Positions 24,005 to 35,600 of a stretch of 64,000 nucleotides of DNA are shown one piece after another (positions within the stretch are counted from its first letter, which is position 1; each line of letters opens with the position of its first letter). Source of the stretch: Chrysemys picta bellii (taxonomy: Eukaryota > Chordata > Testudines > Emydidae); assembly GCF_011386835.1 (NCBI RefSeq), contig NC_088805.1, positions 14,504,836 through 14,568,835 of the forward strand, in the 5' to 3' direction. The notes under the pieces were generated by a model. It did not search any database. It was not told where the DNA came from and saw only the letters and a program-made list of their open reading frames with translations. The position numbers and the translations under genes were made by a program.

Positions 24005-24105
24005 GAAGGGGCCGTTCTCCAGCGCTGGGGGTTTAAGAGAGAATCGGAGGGTTCCAGCCACAGACCCGTTTGCCTCAGGAAGCCGAGCTCGTCTGGATTC
24101 CCACC

Positions 24106-24600
24106 ATGGCCTGGGCCCCTCTGCTCCTCACGCTGCTCACTTACTGCATTGGTAAGGGGGGGTTGATCCGGTGAATGAAGCAAAATAAGTATTTATAACA
24201 AGCTGTAGCGCTGCTCTCTCTGCAGGCGGCGCTGAGAACGTCGGTTCTGCTCCGTGCTAGGGGGAGTTCTGATGAGCTTGTTTCTCATGTTTCAGGTTTC
24301 AGTTCCCAGCAGCTCCAGTCGCTGAAGGCATCCGAGTTTGTGTCTCCTGGAGGGACCGTGACCCTCTCCTGCAGCCTGAGCAGTGGGGCCATCACTGATA
24401 ACAACCACCCACTCTGGGTTCAACAGAGACTGGGGAATGTTCCTCGGCTGATCATGCACCATACTAGTACCAGGCCCTCGGGGATCCCAGAGCGTTTCAC
24501 TGGCTCCAGATCGGGTAACACCATGTCCTTGACCATCAAGGGGGCCCTGGCGGAGGATGATGCTGATTATTACTGTCGTGTGTGGACTGGGAGTGCTCAT
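24106..24600 (+). CDS. IGLV: V6: Ig lambda V segment, WVQQ subfamily
   Basis: Lambda V segment. Leader exon 24106-24151 encodes [16 protein letters not shown]. The intron is 24152-24295 (144 nt). V exon 24296-24600 begins GFSSQQLQSLKASEFVSPGG. FR1 Cys is in TLSCSLSSG, CDR1 GAITDNNHP, FR2 LWVQQRLGNVPRLIM (Val instead of Tyr after Trp), FR3 [15 protein letters not shown], and DADYYC, with germline CDR3 RVWTGSAH. It resembles human IGLV7/8 families in the VSPGGTVTL stretch. The frame is open and splice sites intact. It belongs to both large duplications (partners V12 and V15). The heptamer is CACAGCG as in its whole subfamily. Confidence 0.93.
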
Positions 24601-24639
24601 CACAGCGATACAGTCAGATGGGGAAGTGATACAAAAACC
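24601..24639 (+). other. V6 recombination signal (23-RSS, CACAGCG)
   Basis: Heptamer CACAGCG 24601-24607 (sixth base C instead of T), 23-nt spacer, nonamer ACAAAAACC 24631-24639. The essential CAC is kept. Confidence 0.9.
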
Positions 24640-25500
24640 TCCCTCCCCCCTGTGCCCTGCTGGGAGCTGTGGTGGCTGCAGAGCCCAGGATATGAACAGA
24701 GCAAATCAGAGAGCTGAGCTGAGCTCCCTGTGAAATCCAGCTCCTCCCCCTGTGCGCAGGGACAGCGCTCTCCCCGCCCTCCGGACACACTGCGCAGAGG
24801 GACGACTGAGCCTCTTACAGTGACTGCGGGGCCTGCGCCTGCTGGAACAGGGCAAAGCTTGCTGGGCACGTCGGTGTCGCTGCTCCTGGCTCAGAAGCTG
24901 GGAGAGCATCAGACACTTGGCTACATGAACAGGAGAAAGATATTGACTCACCCCTGTAAGGCCAGCTCCAGCCAACCCCCAGAGCAGTCCCTGTGAGCCC
25001 TTCCATTGACTGCACGGACACTGGATTGGGCCTTTCAGCTTTGCACTGGGGGTCGCAGTGGCAAACACAAGTCTTCTGGGCACTGAGTGGGCGGCAGTTT
25101 CTCTCCTTACAAACATCCCCATGACACAGAAATACAGTGTGGATGACACTCTTCCACACGGCCACTGACCGAGCGTGGGGAGCACGGCCCAGTGTTCTCT
25201 TTCCTCTCCCCCTCCACTTGGCCGTCCCCCTACACAGCAGCTGTCTGGGCGCTGGCTAGCTGGCAGCATCCCGCTCCCTCTTGACGCCCGTTCTTTCTTC
25301 ATGAAGAAGCCAGGCAGTGAGTGATGCCCTGACTCCCCTCTCAGCTCTCTCTGTTTGGGGCTGGCTTTGTGACCCTGGGTGTCCCAATTGAAGTTGGCTT
25401 TTACTCATTGAAGGGCTGATTCTTCATCACCCCCTATGTACCTCCATCCCAGCATACAGGGGAGTTTCAGGTACATGGGGAAGCCAGCAGAATGTACCCC

Positions 25501-26250
25501 TGTATTCACACCCTGCACACTACCGTGAGAATCTTTATACAAAGTATGTCTTGGGAGGTGTCACTAAAAAATCTCATAATTTGCTGCTCATTATTGCCAC
25601 ACATATTTTACCAAGACAACATTGTATGTGAAGTTATAAGATTCCACTATATGGTGGTATTAACAGGTGTCCCAAACAGAAGCTGGCAAACAGGTCTTTT
25701 CTCAAACCAAGGAATGTGTGCCCTGCTTAATTTGCATTTAAGCAGTAAACAGAGAAGGATAGGAAACAAAGGACGCTCAAACCGGTGGAAAAAAAGCAGC
25801 AGGGTACATCTTTCCCCTAGACTGTTTGTCTCCTGGTACCTAGCTGGAAATGCTTCTCAAAGAGATGAAACTATAAAAAGGAGCAAACAGCCCTAGGCAC
25901 CCGTCCCCCTCTCTCTGCCCATCGATTTACTGCACTTGCAGGGACAAAGGAAGCAGCTGTTGGACTGGGGGAGGGCTCCTGACCTAAGAAGTTTGGCCAG
26001 TAAGGCAGCTGAAAGCCTGTGATGAGAGAACTTTGCTTTGAATGTAACAGTTTGCTGAATGAGGCACCAGTAGCATTTTATCTTTATTTTCCTGGTAACC
26101 ATTTCTGAGTTTTAGGCCTCATTACTTGTACTCACTTCAAATCTCTCTCTTTGTCGTTAATAAATTTGTTTTATTGTTATATCTAGTCCACTGTGTTTAA
26201 CTGAAGTGTCTGGGAAACTCCATTTGGGGCGACAAGTTGTGTCCATATTA
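25501..26250 (+). mobile_element. LTR-like element, copy C
   Basis: A TATA box TATAAAAA (25872-25879) and a polyadenylation signal AATAAA (26159-26164), about 290 nt apart, lie in a block that looks like a known sauropsid retroviral-type LTR starting 'tgtattcacaccctgcac'. Ends and target repeats could not be fixed, so limits are approximate. No retroviral coding frames are attached. An ATTTGCAT at 25730-25737 lies in it with no V gene nearby. The duplicate is at about 55689-56425. Confidence 0.6.
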
Positions 26251-28138
26251 TTCCTTTTAAAGAAATAACAGACGTAGTACAGCTTGTACTGTGCAGGAGA
26301 GGGCTGGGCAGTACAGGACATACGTTTCTGGGGGGAAATCTCAGGCAAAGGAAACGTTTTTGCCCAGGTCACAGATCTGCCATTTGGCCAGAAGAGGTCA
26401 CTAGAGCTGCAGAAATCCCCTGGTGGCTGGCGGTTCCAGTGGTTAGTTTGCCATGCCCGGCTCCCTCTCAGCAGCAGCGTTGGAACAATTTTTATAGTGG
26501 TGGTGCTGTGAGCCATTGAACCAAACTGTAAACCCTGCATAGAATGGAACCACTTCAAGCCAGGGGGAGCGGCAGCCCACCCAGTCCCCCTAGCTCCAGC
26601 ACCTCTGCCTCTCAGTGCACAGACCAGCGCAGAATTCAGTGGTTTTCGGGTGACTCTGAACTCAGCTGACAGTTCTGGCAAGCCCGCAGTTCCCGTCCTG
26701 GGGGCGGGAGACTGAAACCAGAGGCATGTGATGATATGACAGTGGAGTTACAGGTACCCAGCACCATTCCAGCTGCTGGCCACAAGCAGACAGACAGACG
26801 GACAGAGGGGAAAGAGAAACAGAAAAGGAAAGAGAAGAAATAAGGAACAGGAGCTCCAGAAACTCCATCTGGGACAGCTTCAGCTTCCGGGCTCTCCGAA
26901 CCGTTCTTCCGTCGCCTCTGCTTGGCCATCGCCCTGGACAGCAGCCAGAAGGGGTGGGCACTGGTTGGCAGAGTCCTGGTCACTCTGGGGTCCATTCTTC
27001 CATCATGAAGAAGGCCAGGCAGTGACTGATCCCGCGACTTCCCTCTGAGCAATCTCTGCTTGGGGCTGGCTTTGTGACCCTCGGTGGCCTGGTCCCAGTT
27101 TGAAGGTGTCTTTTACTCATTTAGGGGCAAATTCTTCCCCCGGTCCCCAGACAGGTGCAGAAACTGGTCAGGCAGCAGAGCCAGAGAGGTCCTGCCATGT
27201 GGAGGTGGCAGGAGACAGGGACTCTGCCCACATGCACCCCCGATTGCCCCATGGGCCCTGCCTGGGATTCTCCATGCCAACATGCAGGGGCAGTTTGAGG
27301 TACGGGCTGAAGCCGTTGGTTCCGTGGCTATGGAGATCCACATACAATTGCCCCAGGCAGGGGAGGTGCAATAGCTAGACAGGGGATTACGGAGCAGTTC
27401 TGCCCTCCCATGGCAGGTGAGGGTGGGGGAGGGTCCATGCCCTCGCTGCACATGGGCTGTTTGCTCGGGTTGTGCCCAGGAACTAGGGGTTTCCCATAAC
27501 AGGAGCTAGGGAGCGATTGGGCTGCAGGGGCCTGTTCATGCCAGAGACACTCCTTGTAATGCACTTCCGGACGGGGTCAGGCAGGAGCCGCCTGTCCTGG
27601 GTGCTGAGCGATGTGCGTTCTACACCCCCAACCGATTCTCCCACCTCTCTATTTTCCATTGCCCTCCAGCCCATCCCCTGCCCATTGCGCTGTCACGTAC
27701 ATGTGTCCAGGGAGCCCCCGAGCTCTTTCTCCTCTGCCCTGCTGAGAAGGGGAGTGCGAGAGGCTCACACAGACCCCTTGAAGGCCAAATTACAGGAAGG
27801 AATCCTCAGCAACAGCCCAACTCGCACCCGCGTCTGATTAAACAAACATGAACGCACTGATTCACTGGGGAACTTTGATCCCGTCCAGCCGTCTTTGCAG
27901 TGTCTTTGTGGCCACAGGTTAGATGCTGTACAAATTTAAAGCAGAAAGTACTTTACACCGAAGGAACCTACAATGTCTGAAATGGACACCAAACACCTGC
28001 GCTTCCTTAATGAATCACTAAACATCAGTCTAACAGGTTTTAAAGAGCAATGCAGACTTCTTGTATTGCTGAGAAGACAAACGGGGCTGGTAGCGCTGCA
28101 TAGAGCTGTAGCTGTCAGACTTCTTGTGAAATCACTGG

Positions 28139-28212
28139 GCTGTAGCGCACAATGGCTTACTGTGCTAATGGCTGTTCTGGAGGCCTGGATTCAAATCCTG
28201 GTTGCATTAGGA
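28139..28212 (+). repeat. tRNA-like (SINE head?) sequence, copy C
   Basis: Contains an A-box-like 'tagcgcacaatgg' near 28143 and a B-box-like GATTCAAATCC at 28188-28198, spaced as in a tRNA-type promoter. It does not look like a foldable tRNA gene. The duplicate is near 58313-58386. Confidence 0.45.
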
Positions 28213-28350
28213 CTTTCAATAGTACAACAAGGAGCACTACCATCGTCAGTTACTTCTGGTACATGGCTGGAAAAATGTTAGTAATTCAGGGTTCTTTTTC
28301 CTTCTCTTCCTTCTCTAGAACATGCTCTCCAGCCAGTGAGCAGGGAGCTG

Positions 28351-28358
28351 ATTTGCAT
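28351..28358 (+). promoter_or_regulatory. Octamer of V7 promoter
   Basis: Perfect ATTTGCAT 111 nt before the V7 ATG. The downstream TATA-like site reads 'gggttaaga' instead of 'gggtttaaga', a one-base change from its duplicate V16. Confidence 0.88.
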
Positions 28359-28461
28359 GAAGGGGCCGTTCTCCAGCGCTGGGCGGGTTAAGAGAGAATC
28401 GGAGGGTCCCAGCCACAGACTCGTTTGCCTCAGGAAGCTGACCTCGTCTGGATTCCCCACC

Positions 28462-28976
28462 ATGGCCTGGGCCCCTCTGCTCCTCACGCTGCTCACTTAC
28501 TGTGTTGGTAAGGGCGGAGGGTTGGGTTTATCTGAATGGATCCCAAGACCAGGGGCTTATCACTAACTGGGCTTTGGGTTGAAATCCCTGGGACTCGCTC
28601 TCTGATTTGGAAAGAACATTTCTCAGACAAGGGAGGCAGGTTGATTGGTTGGTTTCTATTGCTCTCTCCAGGTTGGAGTTCCCAGAGTGCGCTGACTCAG
28701 ACCAGCTCCGTGGCAGTGAAACCGGGGGAGACGGCCGAGCTGCACTGCACACTGCAAGGGGTGGAGTACATTAGTAACAACAGCCCATCCTGGTATCAGC
28801 AGAGATCGGGGACGGCCCCTCGGTTACTGATCTATAAATCTAGGAGCAGAGCCTCCGGGATCCCCGAGCGCTTCTCTGGCGAGAAGAATGGTAACAGGGC
28901 GTCGTTAACCATCACTGGAGCACAGGCCAAGGATGAGGCTGATTATTACTGTGCTGTGTGGACTGGGAGTGCTCAT
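28462..28976 (+). CDS. IGLV: V7: Ig lambda V segment, V7/V16 subfamily
   Basis: Lambda V segment. Leader exon 28462-28507 encodes [16 protein letters not shown]. The intron is 28508-28671 (164 nt). V exon 28672-28976 begins GWSSQSALTQTSSVAVKPGE. FR1 Cys is in ELHCTLQG (Leu-His before Cys is unusual), CDR1 VEYISNNSP, FR2 WYQQRSGTAPRLLIY, FR3 RFSGEKNGNRASLTI, and EADYYC, with CDR3 AVWTGSAH. The frame is open. By eye it differs from V16 (58635) at only six bases of the V exon, four of them amino-acid changing. Confidence 0.93.
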
Positions 28977-29015
28977 CACAGTGACACAGTCAGATGAGGA
29001 ACTGAGACGAAAACT
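28977..29015 (+). other. V7 recombination signal (23-RSS)
   Basis: Heptamer CACAGTG 28977-28983, 23-nt spacer, nonamer ACGAAAACT 29007-29015, two mismatches to consensus. Confidence 0.9.
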
Positions 29016-30089
29016 CCCCTGTTGAACGAAGCTTCCTTTTCGCTGCATAGCAGCTGCAGGCCTGGGTTTACGGTGCATGTCTCACTCTGATCTGGGGGGA
29101 TGACTTCCTGTAGAGCTAACGAGGCAGAGACAGCCGGGGGTCTGAGGGATATGAGACAGCCTCCCCCTTATTCCATCCCTGCACTGGCTTCCCTCATTTC
29201 CCCCCATTCCTTTTCAGTCCCAGTCCCCTATTCCGTCCCTTTTCAGTTCCTGCCCCCTTCTCGAGTCCCCCTTCAACTCCTTCTCAGACACCCGTAGAGA
29301 CCCCCCTTGCGAGTCACCTGCCCTTAGCTGCTTCCGCTGCCTCTCTCAGGTGCCAGGCACAATAATGGTCTCTGGTGGCCACAAGAGAACGCCTGGCCAC
29401 AGCCCAGCCAGATGTGTGAGATTCCGGTCGACGGGCGGGCGTGGCAGGACTGCCAAAGGCTGGCAGACAGGTGAGGTGTGGGACACTTGGCAGCCCTGTC
29501 TTTCCCACTGGTGAGCAAATTCACAAAGGGCTTCCGTGGAGCTGTTCCTGATTTACACTGCAGTGAGATCGGAGCCTGGCCCATCTGCCCTAGCACTACC
29601 CCAGCTAACGGGAGAGGGCTTCTTAGCTCTGCCTCATGCCTGAGAGACCTGCAAATGGTCATTGGAGAGAGAGACCCTGCATTGTCCTATGAACATTCAA
29701 AACTGTACTGGGCAACCCAACCCCACCCCACCCACCCCTTCAAGGATTTAACCCAGGCATTGAACTGCAAATGCCATCAGCACTGCAGATTCGTAGCAGC
29801 CCTCAGAGCTAAGCGTGTGGATCTCTTGGCCTGTGGAATGAAATAAGGTGTGACTGCAGCAGGATGCCATCCCAGAGCAGATCCTGAATAGAGCCCAGCA
29901 TCGAGAACACCCTGGATCATCACCAGGGAACAGGGGTACGCTCAAGTGTGTGTGACGCAGGCCATGGCCATGGGAGTGCACTGGGGACGGTCTCAGCAGG
30001 AAAAGACACCAGCCATCAGAGTTATAAGGTTCTTGGGTCCCAAGGCCCCCCTCCTTCCCTCACCGTCCAAGCTCAAATCAGGATATGTC

Positions 30090-30480
30090 CTACCGTGAAT
30101 GGACATGGAGAACAATTCATCACCATCTGCTTTATAACACCCCTTAACATATTTGAAAACTGTTATCAGGTTTCCCACCTCAATCATCTTTTCTCGTGCC
30201 CATATTTTTTTACCTTGCCTCATAGGTATGTTTCTACAGCTTTTATAATTTGCGTTGCTCTTCTCTGGATTCTCTCCAGTTTGTTTACATGCTTCTTAAA
30301 ACGAGGTGCCCAGTGGAGCTGAACAATTCTCTCCCGTGTCTTCAATACGACGCTCCTGTTAATTCATCCCAGAACGATATTTGCCTTTTTTGCAATTGGG
30401 TCATATTGGCACATATTCAATTTGTGATTCACTATAACCACCAGGTCCTTGTCAGCTGTATTCCTGCCGAGCCAGTTATG
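30090..30480 (-). repeat. CR1 LINE 3' region, minus strand, copy C
   Basis: Contains the run 'ttctctggattctctccagt' and, further on, 'ttttgcaattgggtcatatt', typical of CR1 3' regions read in reverse. Shared with 60265-60655. Confidence 0.75.
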
Positions 30481-31319
30481 TCCCAGAGAGAGTGGGCACA
30501 GCAGACCTGTGAAGAGAAAGAGGTGTCAACTGTGATGGAGAATCCCATGGGATAAAGGTCTCGTGATTGGCTGCACGCAGGGCTAGAGGAGAGGAATCCA
30601 CATGGGCCGTCTGCAGATATTTTCATTTGTTACATGCGCTGAATGAAGTGTTTCCAGTCTCAGAACTGAGGAGGCCAAGTCCTGAAGCTCTGGGAGAATA
30701 GTTGGAAGTCATGGCTACAGGAATGGCCGGATTCAGCTTTTCCTCCAGCCAATGACTGGCAGTTTAATAAACTCCTTTTCCTTACAACTGTAGGATGGGT
30801 TATTCCAGCAGCAGCCTCTCTCTGATCCTCACAGAGGCTTCCATGCGCTCTAGGGCTGCCCAGCTAATAAGCTCAGAACAGCTCCATCCATTCCACACTG
30901 CTTCTCTCTTGGGAACAAGCCTCTGAGGGACACCCCAGAAGAAGGTTATTTTCAGGGGTGAACCATGTGTTAACTAGAGCCTGTCTCAGGGATACCTGCT
31001 GCCCATTCACAATCACACGGACCGGGGTGACTTTCATTGGCAATCACATGAGATCCCTCTGGCAACACCACTACCTGGTGTTGACATGGGCGCCAGCACT
31101 GGGAAAGGACGGCATGTACTGTGAGTCTCTTTTAATACAGTTTAGCCGCTGGACAGTAGGGGAGGAGCCAGCACCATGTGACCAGCCAGCTCTCTGCAGA
31201 ACAGGAGCAAGTGCTCCACAGAGCACAGTGTAGGACTCTGACTTAGAACCACACAATCCCACGATCGTACAGCCGGGGAAACGTGACGTAACAATGGGCT
31301 AGACAGGAATCAGCATTAC

Positions 31320-31500
31320 CTAGTAGCTCTTGTTCCTAGAGCTCTTTACAGCTTCAGAGCACTTTGCAAACAGTAACTGATTAATTCTCACCACACCCCT
31401 AGGACACGGGTGGGGTTTATTGCCCTCATTCCACAACTGGAAGGAATAAAGCAGAGGGGCTAAGTCACTTAGCCAGTGCCATACAATGAGCCAAGGAACT
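31320..31500. repeat. MIR-like SINE fragment, copy C
   Basis: The order 'gcactttgcaaacagtaa', 'attaattctcaccacaccc', 'cattccacaactggaagg', 'aagtcacttagccagtgcc' follows the conserved CORE-SINE/MIR layout. The duplicate is at 61497-61675. Confidence 0.6.
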
Positions 31501-32498
31501 TGGCGTCTGTTCATTCACTCAGTGTTGCGAATCCCTGTGACTTCCCCCAGCCCTGCGCTGATGGGTCAGTACGGCTGTGATAGTGGCAATTTCCAGCAAT
31601 ATTCTGGATGAATCTTATTAAATCAAGTTGAAGTATTTTAAGAGCCCATTGTATTAAAAATGCAAATGTCTATGGACCATTGTGGGATGGTTGGGAACTT
31701 CGTTCGGAGGAAGACGGCTTAACGCCTTATCTGGGAAGTAATGTGACCTTCACATGGCCATGCTGGACAATGTAGCAGGCAGGACAAATCTTTTGGGACG
31801 ATAGGTGTGCAGTGGAATTCCTAGGAAGTCGTGGGGAGGAGGGGATTTCAACCCCCCGTTTAGGGACTTAGCCTCTGAAGCTTGAACCTTTTGTCTGCTG
31901 ATCACCTGTTCTCTTAGGACATTTTAAAGACCCAAAGTGGGTTCTTCAGGGACCAACTGACAAAGAAAGGACTCGTAAATGAATAGCCTGACATTAAGTG
32001 GACTCGGGGCCTTTGTTCTGATCTAGGAAGTGGACGGGATCTCCAGTCCGGGGTGGGCCCCAGTCCTTCGGGAAGGGTCGGAAGGACTGGCACGGCCCAG
32101 AGCTCTAGTGGAGGTTGGGCTGGCAGGGAGCTCCGGTGAGCTGATTAGCAGGTGTGTAGATTCTTTTATTGTTTTTCATGTTCTATAATGCTTTTTCCTT
32201 AAGAATTAAATAGGTTTGCTTAGGAAGACCCATGTAGTAAATTAGGACTATGGGCAATTGCAATGTAATTAGCTCTGAGGAGAAAGCAAGCAGGCCTGGA
32301 GAGGCAGACTATCTTTTGCTGGGAATAGCACAGTGACGTCATGGAATGTTCAGCGTGGAAATATCCTGGTCAAGATGGGGAGAGAGGTGGGTCTCCAGCC
32401 CAGGAAGTTGACCAGTGCTGCGGTTTTAAGAGAGAATCGGAGGTTCCCAGCCAGAGACCCGTTTGCCTCAGGAAGCCGAGTTCATCTGGATTCCCACC

Positions 32499-32544
32499 AT
32501 GGCCTGGGCCCCTCTGCTCCTCACGCTGCTCACGTACTGTGTTG
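32499..32544 (+). pseudogene. IGLV: V8: orphan Ig lambda leader exon
   Basis: The exon encodes [16 protein letters not shown] and keeps the GTAAGC donor. Its 5' UTR shares 'gagttcatctggattccc' with V17, its closest relative. Intron similarity to V17 continues to about 32640, after which sequence switches to the recurrent spacer module ('gagcctggggaacgcagccc'). The V exon and RSS are therefore deleted. Upstream, homology starts near 32420 ('gctgcggttttaagagag'), and the octamer is missing. No product is possible. Confidence 0.88.
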
Positions 32545-32639
32545 GTAAGCGGTGGGGGTTTATCTGCTGAATGAAACAAACTAAGAATTTATTAGCTGTA
32601 ATGCTAAGAATCTGTGATGTGCTCCATGCTAGGGGGAGC

Positions 32640-35600
32640 ATTTGACTGAGCCTGGGGAACGCAGCCCCTGTGCTCTGGGATGAGCCTGTAACGCCCCCCT
32701 GGGAGGTATCTCAGGCAAAGGCAAAGTATTTGCCCAGGTCACAGATCTGTCACTTGGCCAGAAGAGGTCACTAGAGCTGCAGAAGTCCCCTGGTGTCTGA
32801 TCGCTCTGGTGGTTAGTTCACCACAGTCGGTTGCCCTCTCTCCGGATAGCAGGGTGGAGCCTGCAGTGACTTTGGGTTGTCTCTGGACAAGGCTGACTGA
32901 CGGTCCTGCTAAGCCTCTGGCTGGGGCAGAGAGGGTGAAAGCACAAGTGTGTGATAATGTTACAGTGGAGTTAGAGTAACCCAGCCTCATCCCAGCTGAT
33001 TGGCACAATTAGAACAAGCAGACGGACAGAGAGAAAAGGGAAAAGGAAAGAGAAGAAATAAGGATCAGGAACTCCATTTCTGGGGGGAGCTTCAACTTCT
33101 TTACTCTCTACCCCTTTCTCTCCTCCTCCGCTTGCCTGTTCCCCCTAGACAACGGCTCTCAGGGGCGGGCACTGGCTGGCAGAGTCCTGGTCCCCCCTGG
33201 AGTCCTTTAGATCATAAGAGCGGCCATACGGGGTCAGACCAATGGCCCATCTCGCCCAGTATCCTGTGTTCCGACAGTGGCCAATGCCAGGTGCTCTAGA
33301 GGGAATGACCAGAACAGGGAATCATCAAGTGATCCATCCCCTGTCGCCCATTCCCAGCTTCTGGCAAACAGCGGTTAGGGACACTTCAGAGCATGGTTTT
33401 GCATCCCTGCCCATCATTGCTAATAGCCATTGGTGGGTCTATCCTCAATGAACGTATCTAGCTCTTTTTTGAACTCAGTAATACTTTTGCCCTTCACAAC
33501 ATCCTCTGGCAACGAGTTCCCCGCGTTGACTGTGTGTTGTGTGAAGAAATAGGTCCTTTTGTTTGTTTTACACCTGCTGCCTATTAATATCATTGGGTGA
33601 CCCCTAGTTCTTGTGTTGTGAGAAGGGGTAAATAACACTTCCTTATTTATTTTCTCCACACCATTCCTGATTTTATAGACCTCTATTATCTCCCCCCTTA
33701 GTCGTCTCTTTTCCAAGCTGAAAAGTTCCAGTCTTATCTGTGACCAGGGAGAGCCAAACTCCCAGCAGGGGAGGCGCAGCATTCCCACAGGGGGCTATGG
33801 AGCAATTCTGGTGCTCTTCATTGGCAGGTGGGGGTGGGCCGGGTTCCCTGCCTCTCTGGCACACAGGCTGTTTGCTCAGGCTGTGCCCAGGGACCAGGGG
33901 TGATTTCGGTCTGACTCCACTGATTGGGGCTCGTGTATGCTTTATCCTCCTGACACCGACAGGGAACAGCAGCCACGTTCCTTCTCCCCTGCAGCTGGAG
34001 GTAGGGGCCAGGGCCAAACTGGGCTTTATCTCTTGAGTACGTGCGATTTCTCCCAGAGACTTGTCATTTCTTCTTTCTTTGCTGTTTTCCTTGAAATAAG
34101 TCGCTTTGTGTGTGTGTGGACACTCAGTGAGGTTTGGAGGTGTCCTTAACTGGGGAAAGCCAGCGACAAAGCGCTGGATCCATTGTTGTGAGCGGTGGGG
34201 ACCAGTCACTTCTAAGGGAGCTCTTGGACAGCATCAGCTCAAACCACCCCATCTGTGCACTGACAGTCTTGATAGCTATTGACCTGAATCCAATCTGCCT
34301 TTTTAGGGGCAGTGGAGAGGCTTGGGTGGGGGAGAAGCACTGGCCATACTTGGAGAGACTTAAAACCCTCTCCCTGAGCAGGGAATCTTCAGCAGGTGTC
34401 TGGCTTCACTGCAGCGATTGCTGGGGAGCCCAGTCAGGGGCTGGATTCAGCTGGAGCTAATTGCTCGTTACTGGGGAAACCAGGCACTATAAGAAGGGGG
34501 AGCAGGGGCGGGTCACTCTGTTATGAGGGTTAGGCTGAGTTAGGGGCCCTGTGCATTCTGGGATGTGGGAGAGCTAGAACAGTAGGGAGCCCTTTGGCTT
34601 GGTTTAGCGGGGCCAGCTCTCTGATCTCAGAGGTGAGGCTGTCCCTGTGCCAGAGCTTGGCTTACCTGACCTCTCAGGTATGTAGGAGACAATCCATTAG
34701 AGGGCTAAACCCCCACCAGAGCAATCCCAGATAGGTAACTGAGCGAGCGGGTTTGTGAGTTCACAGACAGGAACATTCCGACACCACAATGAGTGGGAAA
34801 TATTTCCAGATGAGGAGTTTACTCTAGTTCTGGTCTAGTCCCAGCTGCTAGTAGCTGAGCCCAGAGCAGGGGCTGCTGCTCTCCCACTCTGTGTTTTGTT
34901 TGTAAGTTGGTATTTTGGCTTCTCCACCAATGAGAACTTTCCCCCAGGTGGACTCTGCCTCCCTATTACACGGCATTTCATCTTCTCTGCTCTTCCTTCG
35001 CTTGAAGGAAACCAGCACCAGGGCAGCAACAACAAGAAAAATTGCTTGTAAAAGGAAAAATCAGAATCAGTGGTGAACAGGCAGCAAAACATTAAAGGGA
35101 TTAGTGTGTTCCTGGGAGTGAATCTGTGCCGTGTAAAGCAATTGATCATCCTACACCTTTACACACCCACAGAGTTGATTTTCTTACCTATCTCCTTAGA
35201 AACAATCCACATCTAGTCTATTGTTTCGAGACAGCAGCGTTCCTGTGTGTGCAACTATCAGAACGGGGGCAGCTCCCTGGGCAGGAATTTGACCACAAAC
35301 TATAAATCCAGAGTAGCCAGCTCAGAAATCGGAGGATTTGCCCCCAAACTGCACAGACCTGATCTTAGTCTCAGCAGCAAAGGACGTGTCTAGATTTCCA
35401 TCTCCACCTCTCCCTGGCAGCCAGGAGAGGCAGCAGCCTGCTCATGAAGTAATGCTGGAGGAGGAAGAGAATTCACAACAGTGGCCTGTTCCATTCAGCT
35501 AATCCCAGCGTTTTCCTGGGGTTCAGCACATTCTGTTTAAGAGAAATGGGGTCATACCATCCAGTCCATAGGGGTGTGTGAAAAACAAATCTCTGTCCAA

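Larger units (their letters stand above)
9929..24650 (+). repeat. Segmental duplication copy A (V3-V6)
   Basis: Collinear with copy B at 33898-44461. Continuous high similarity runs from about 13617 (matches 34130) to just past the V6 nonamer at 24640 (matches 44457). Left of that, two shorter blocks (9929-10054, 11683-11797) match the start of copy B. Copy A alone holds V3, an AT-rich stretch at about 15455-16590 and a SINE at 16645-16832. It lacks the V10 equivalent. Confidence 0.85.
24640..28350. other. V6-V7 spacer
   Basis: No protein gene seen. It contains an LTR-like element (25501-26250), the recurrent spacer module (26340-27840), and a tRNA-like stretch (28139-28212). Nearly all of it recurs in copy D. 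Confidence 0.6.
23990..32235 (+). repeat. Segmental duplication copy C (V6-V7)
   Basis: Matches copy D (54170-62235) at a near-constant offset of about 30.17 kb, covering V6 with V15, the LTR-like element, V7 with V16, CR1 and MIR-like repeats. Similarity ends after 'cagtccggggtgggc' at about 32057 and 62234. Confidence 0.87.
29016..32400. other. V7-V8 spacer
   Basis: No gene seen. It contains a pyrimidine-rich stretch (29160-29300), a CR1 3' region (30090-30480) and a MIR-like SINE (31320-31500). It matches 59190-62235 in copy D until about 32057. Confidence 0.6.

Noticed and set aside
24601..24717. Continuation of V exons past the RSS in V6, V12, V15 and V17
   Set aside because: The frame stays open by chance through heptamer, spacer and nonamer. 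V segments end at the heptamer, so no read-through product was annotated.
24706..25302. 198-codon minus-strand frame repeated in copy D
   Set aside because: Low-complexity Arg/Ser-rich translation with no family resemblance. The copy D counterpart (54886-55398) has a different N-terminus because of indels, so it is not conserved as protein.
28139..28212. Functional tRNA gene
   Set aside because: A- and B-box-like motifs exist, but arms do not pair convincingly and there is no clear terminator, so it was listed as a tRNA-like repeat only.
33420..33788. Minus-strand 122-codon open frame as a possible host gene
   Set aside because: Its motifs ([25 protein letters not shown]) are those of the CR1 reverse-transcriptase C-terminus, so it was annotated as a LINE fragment.
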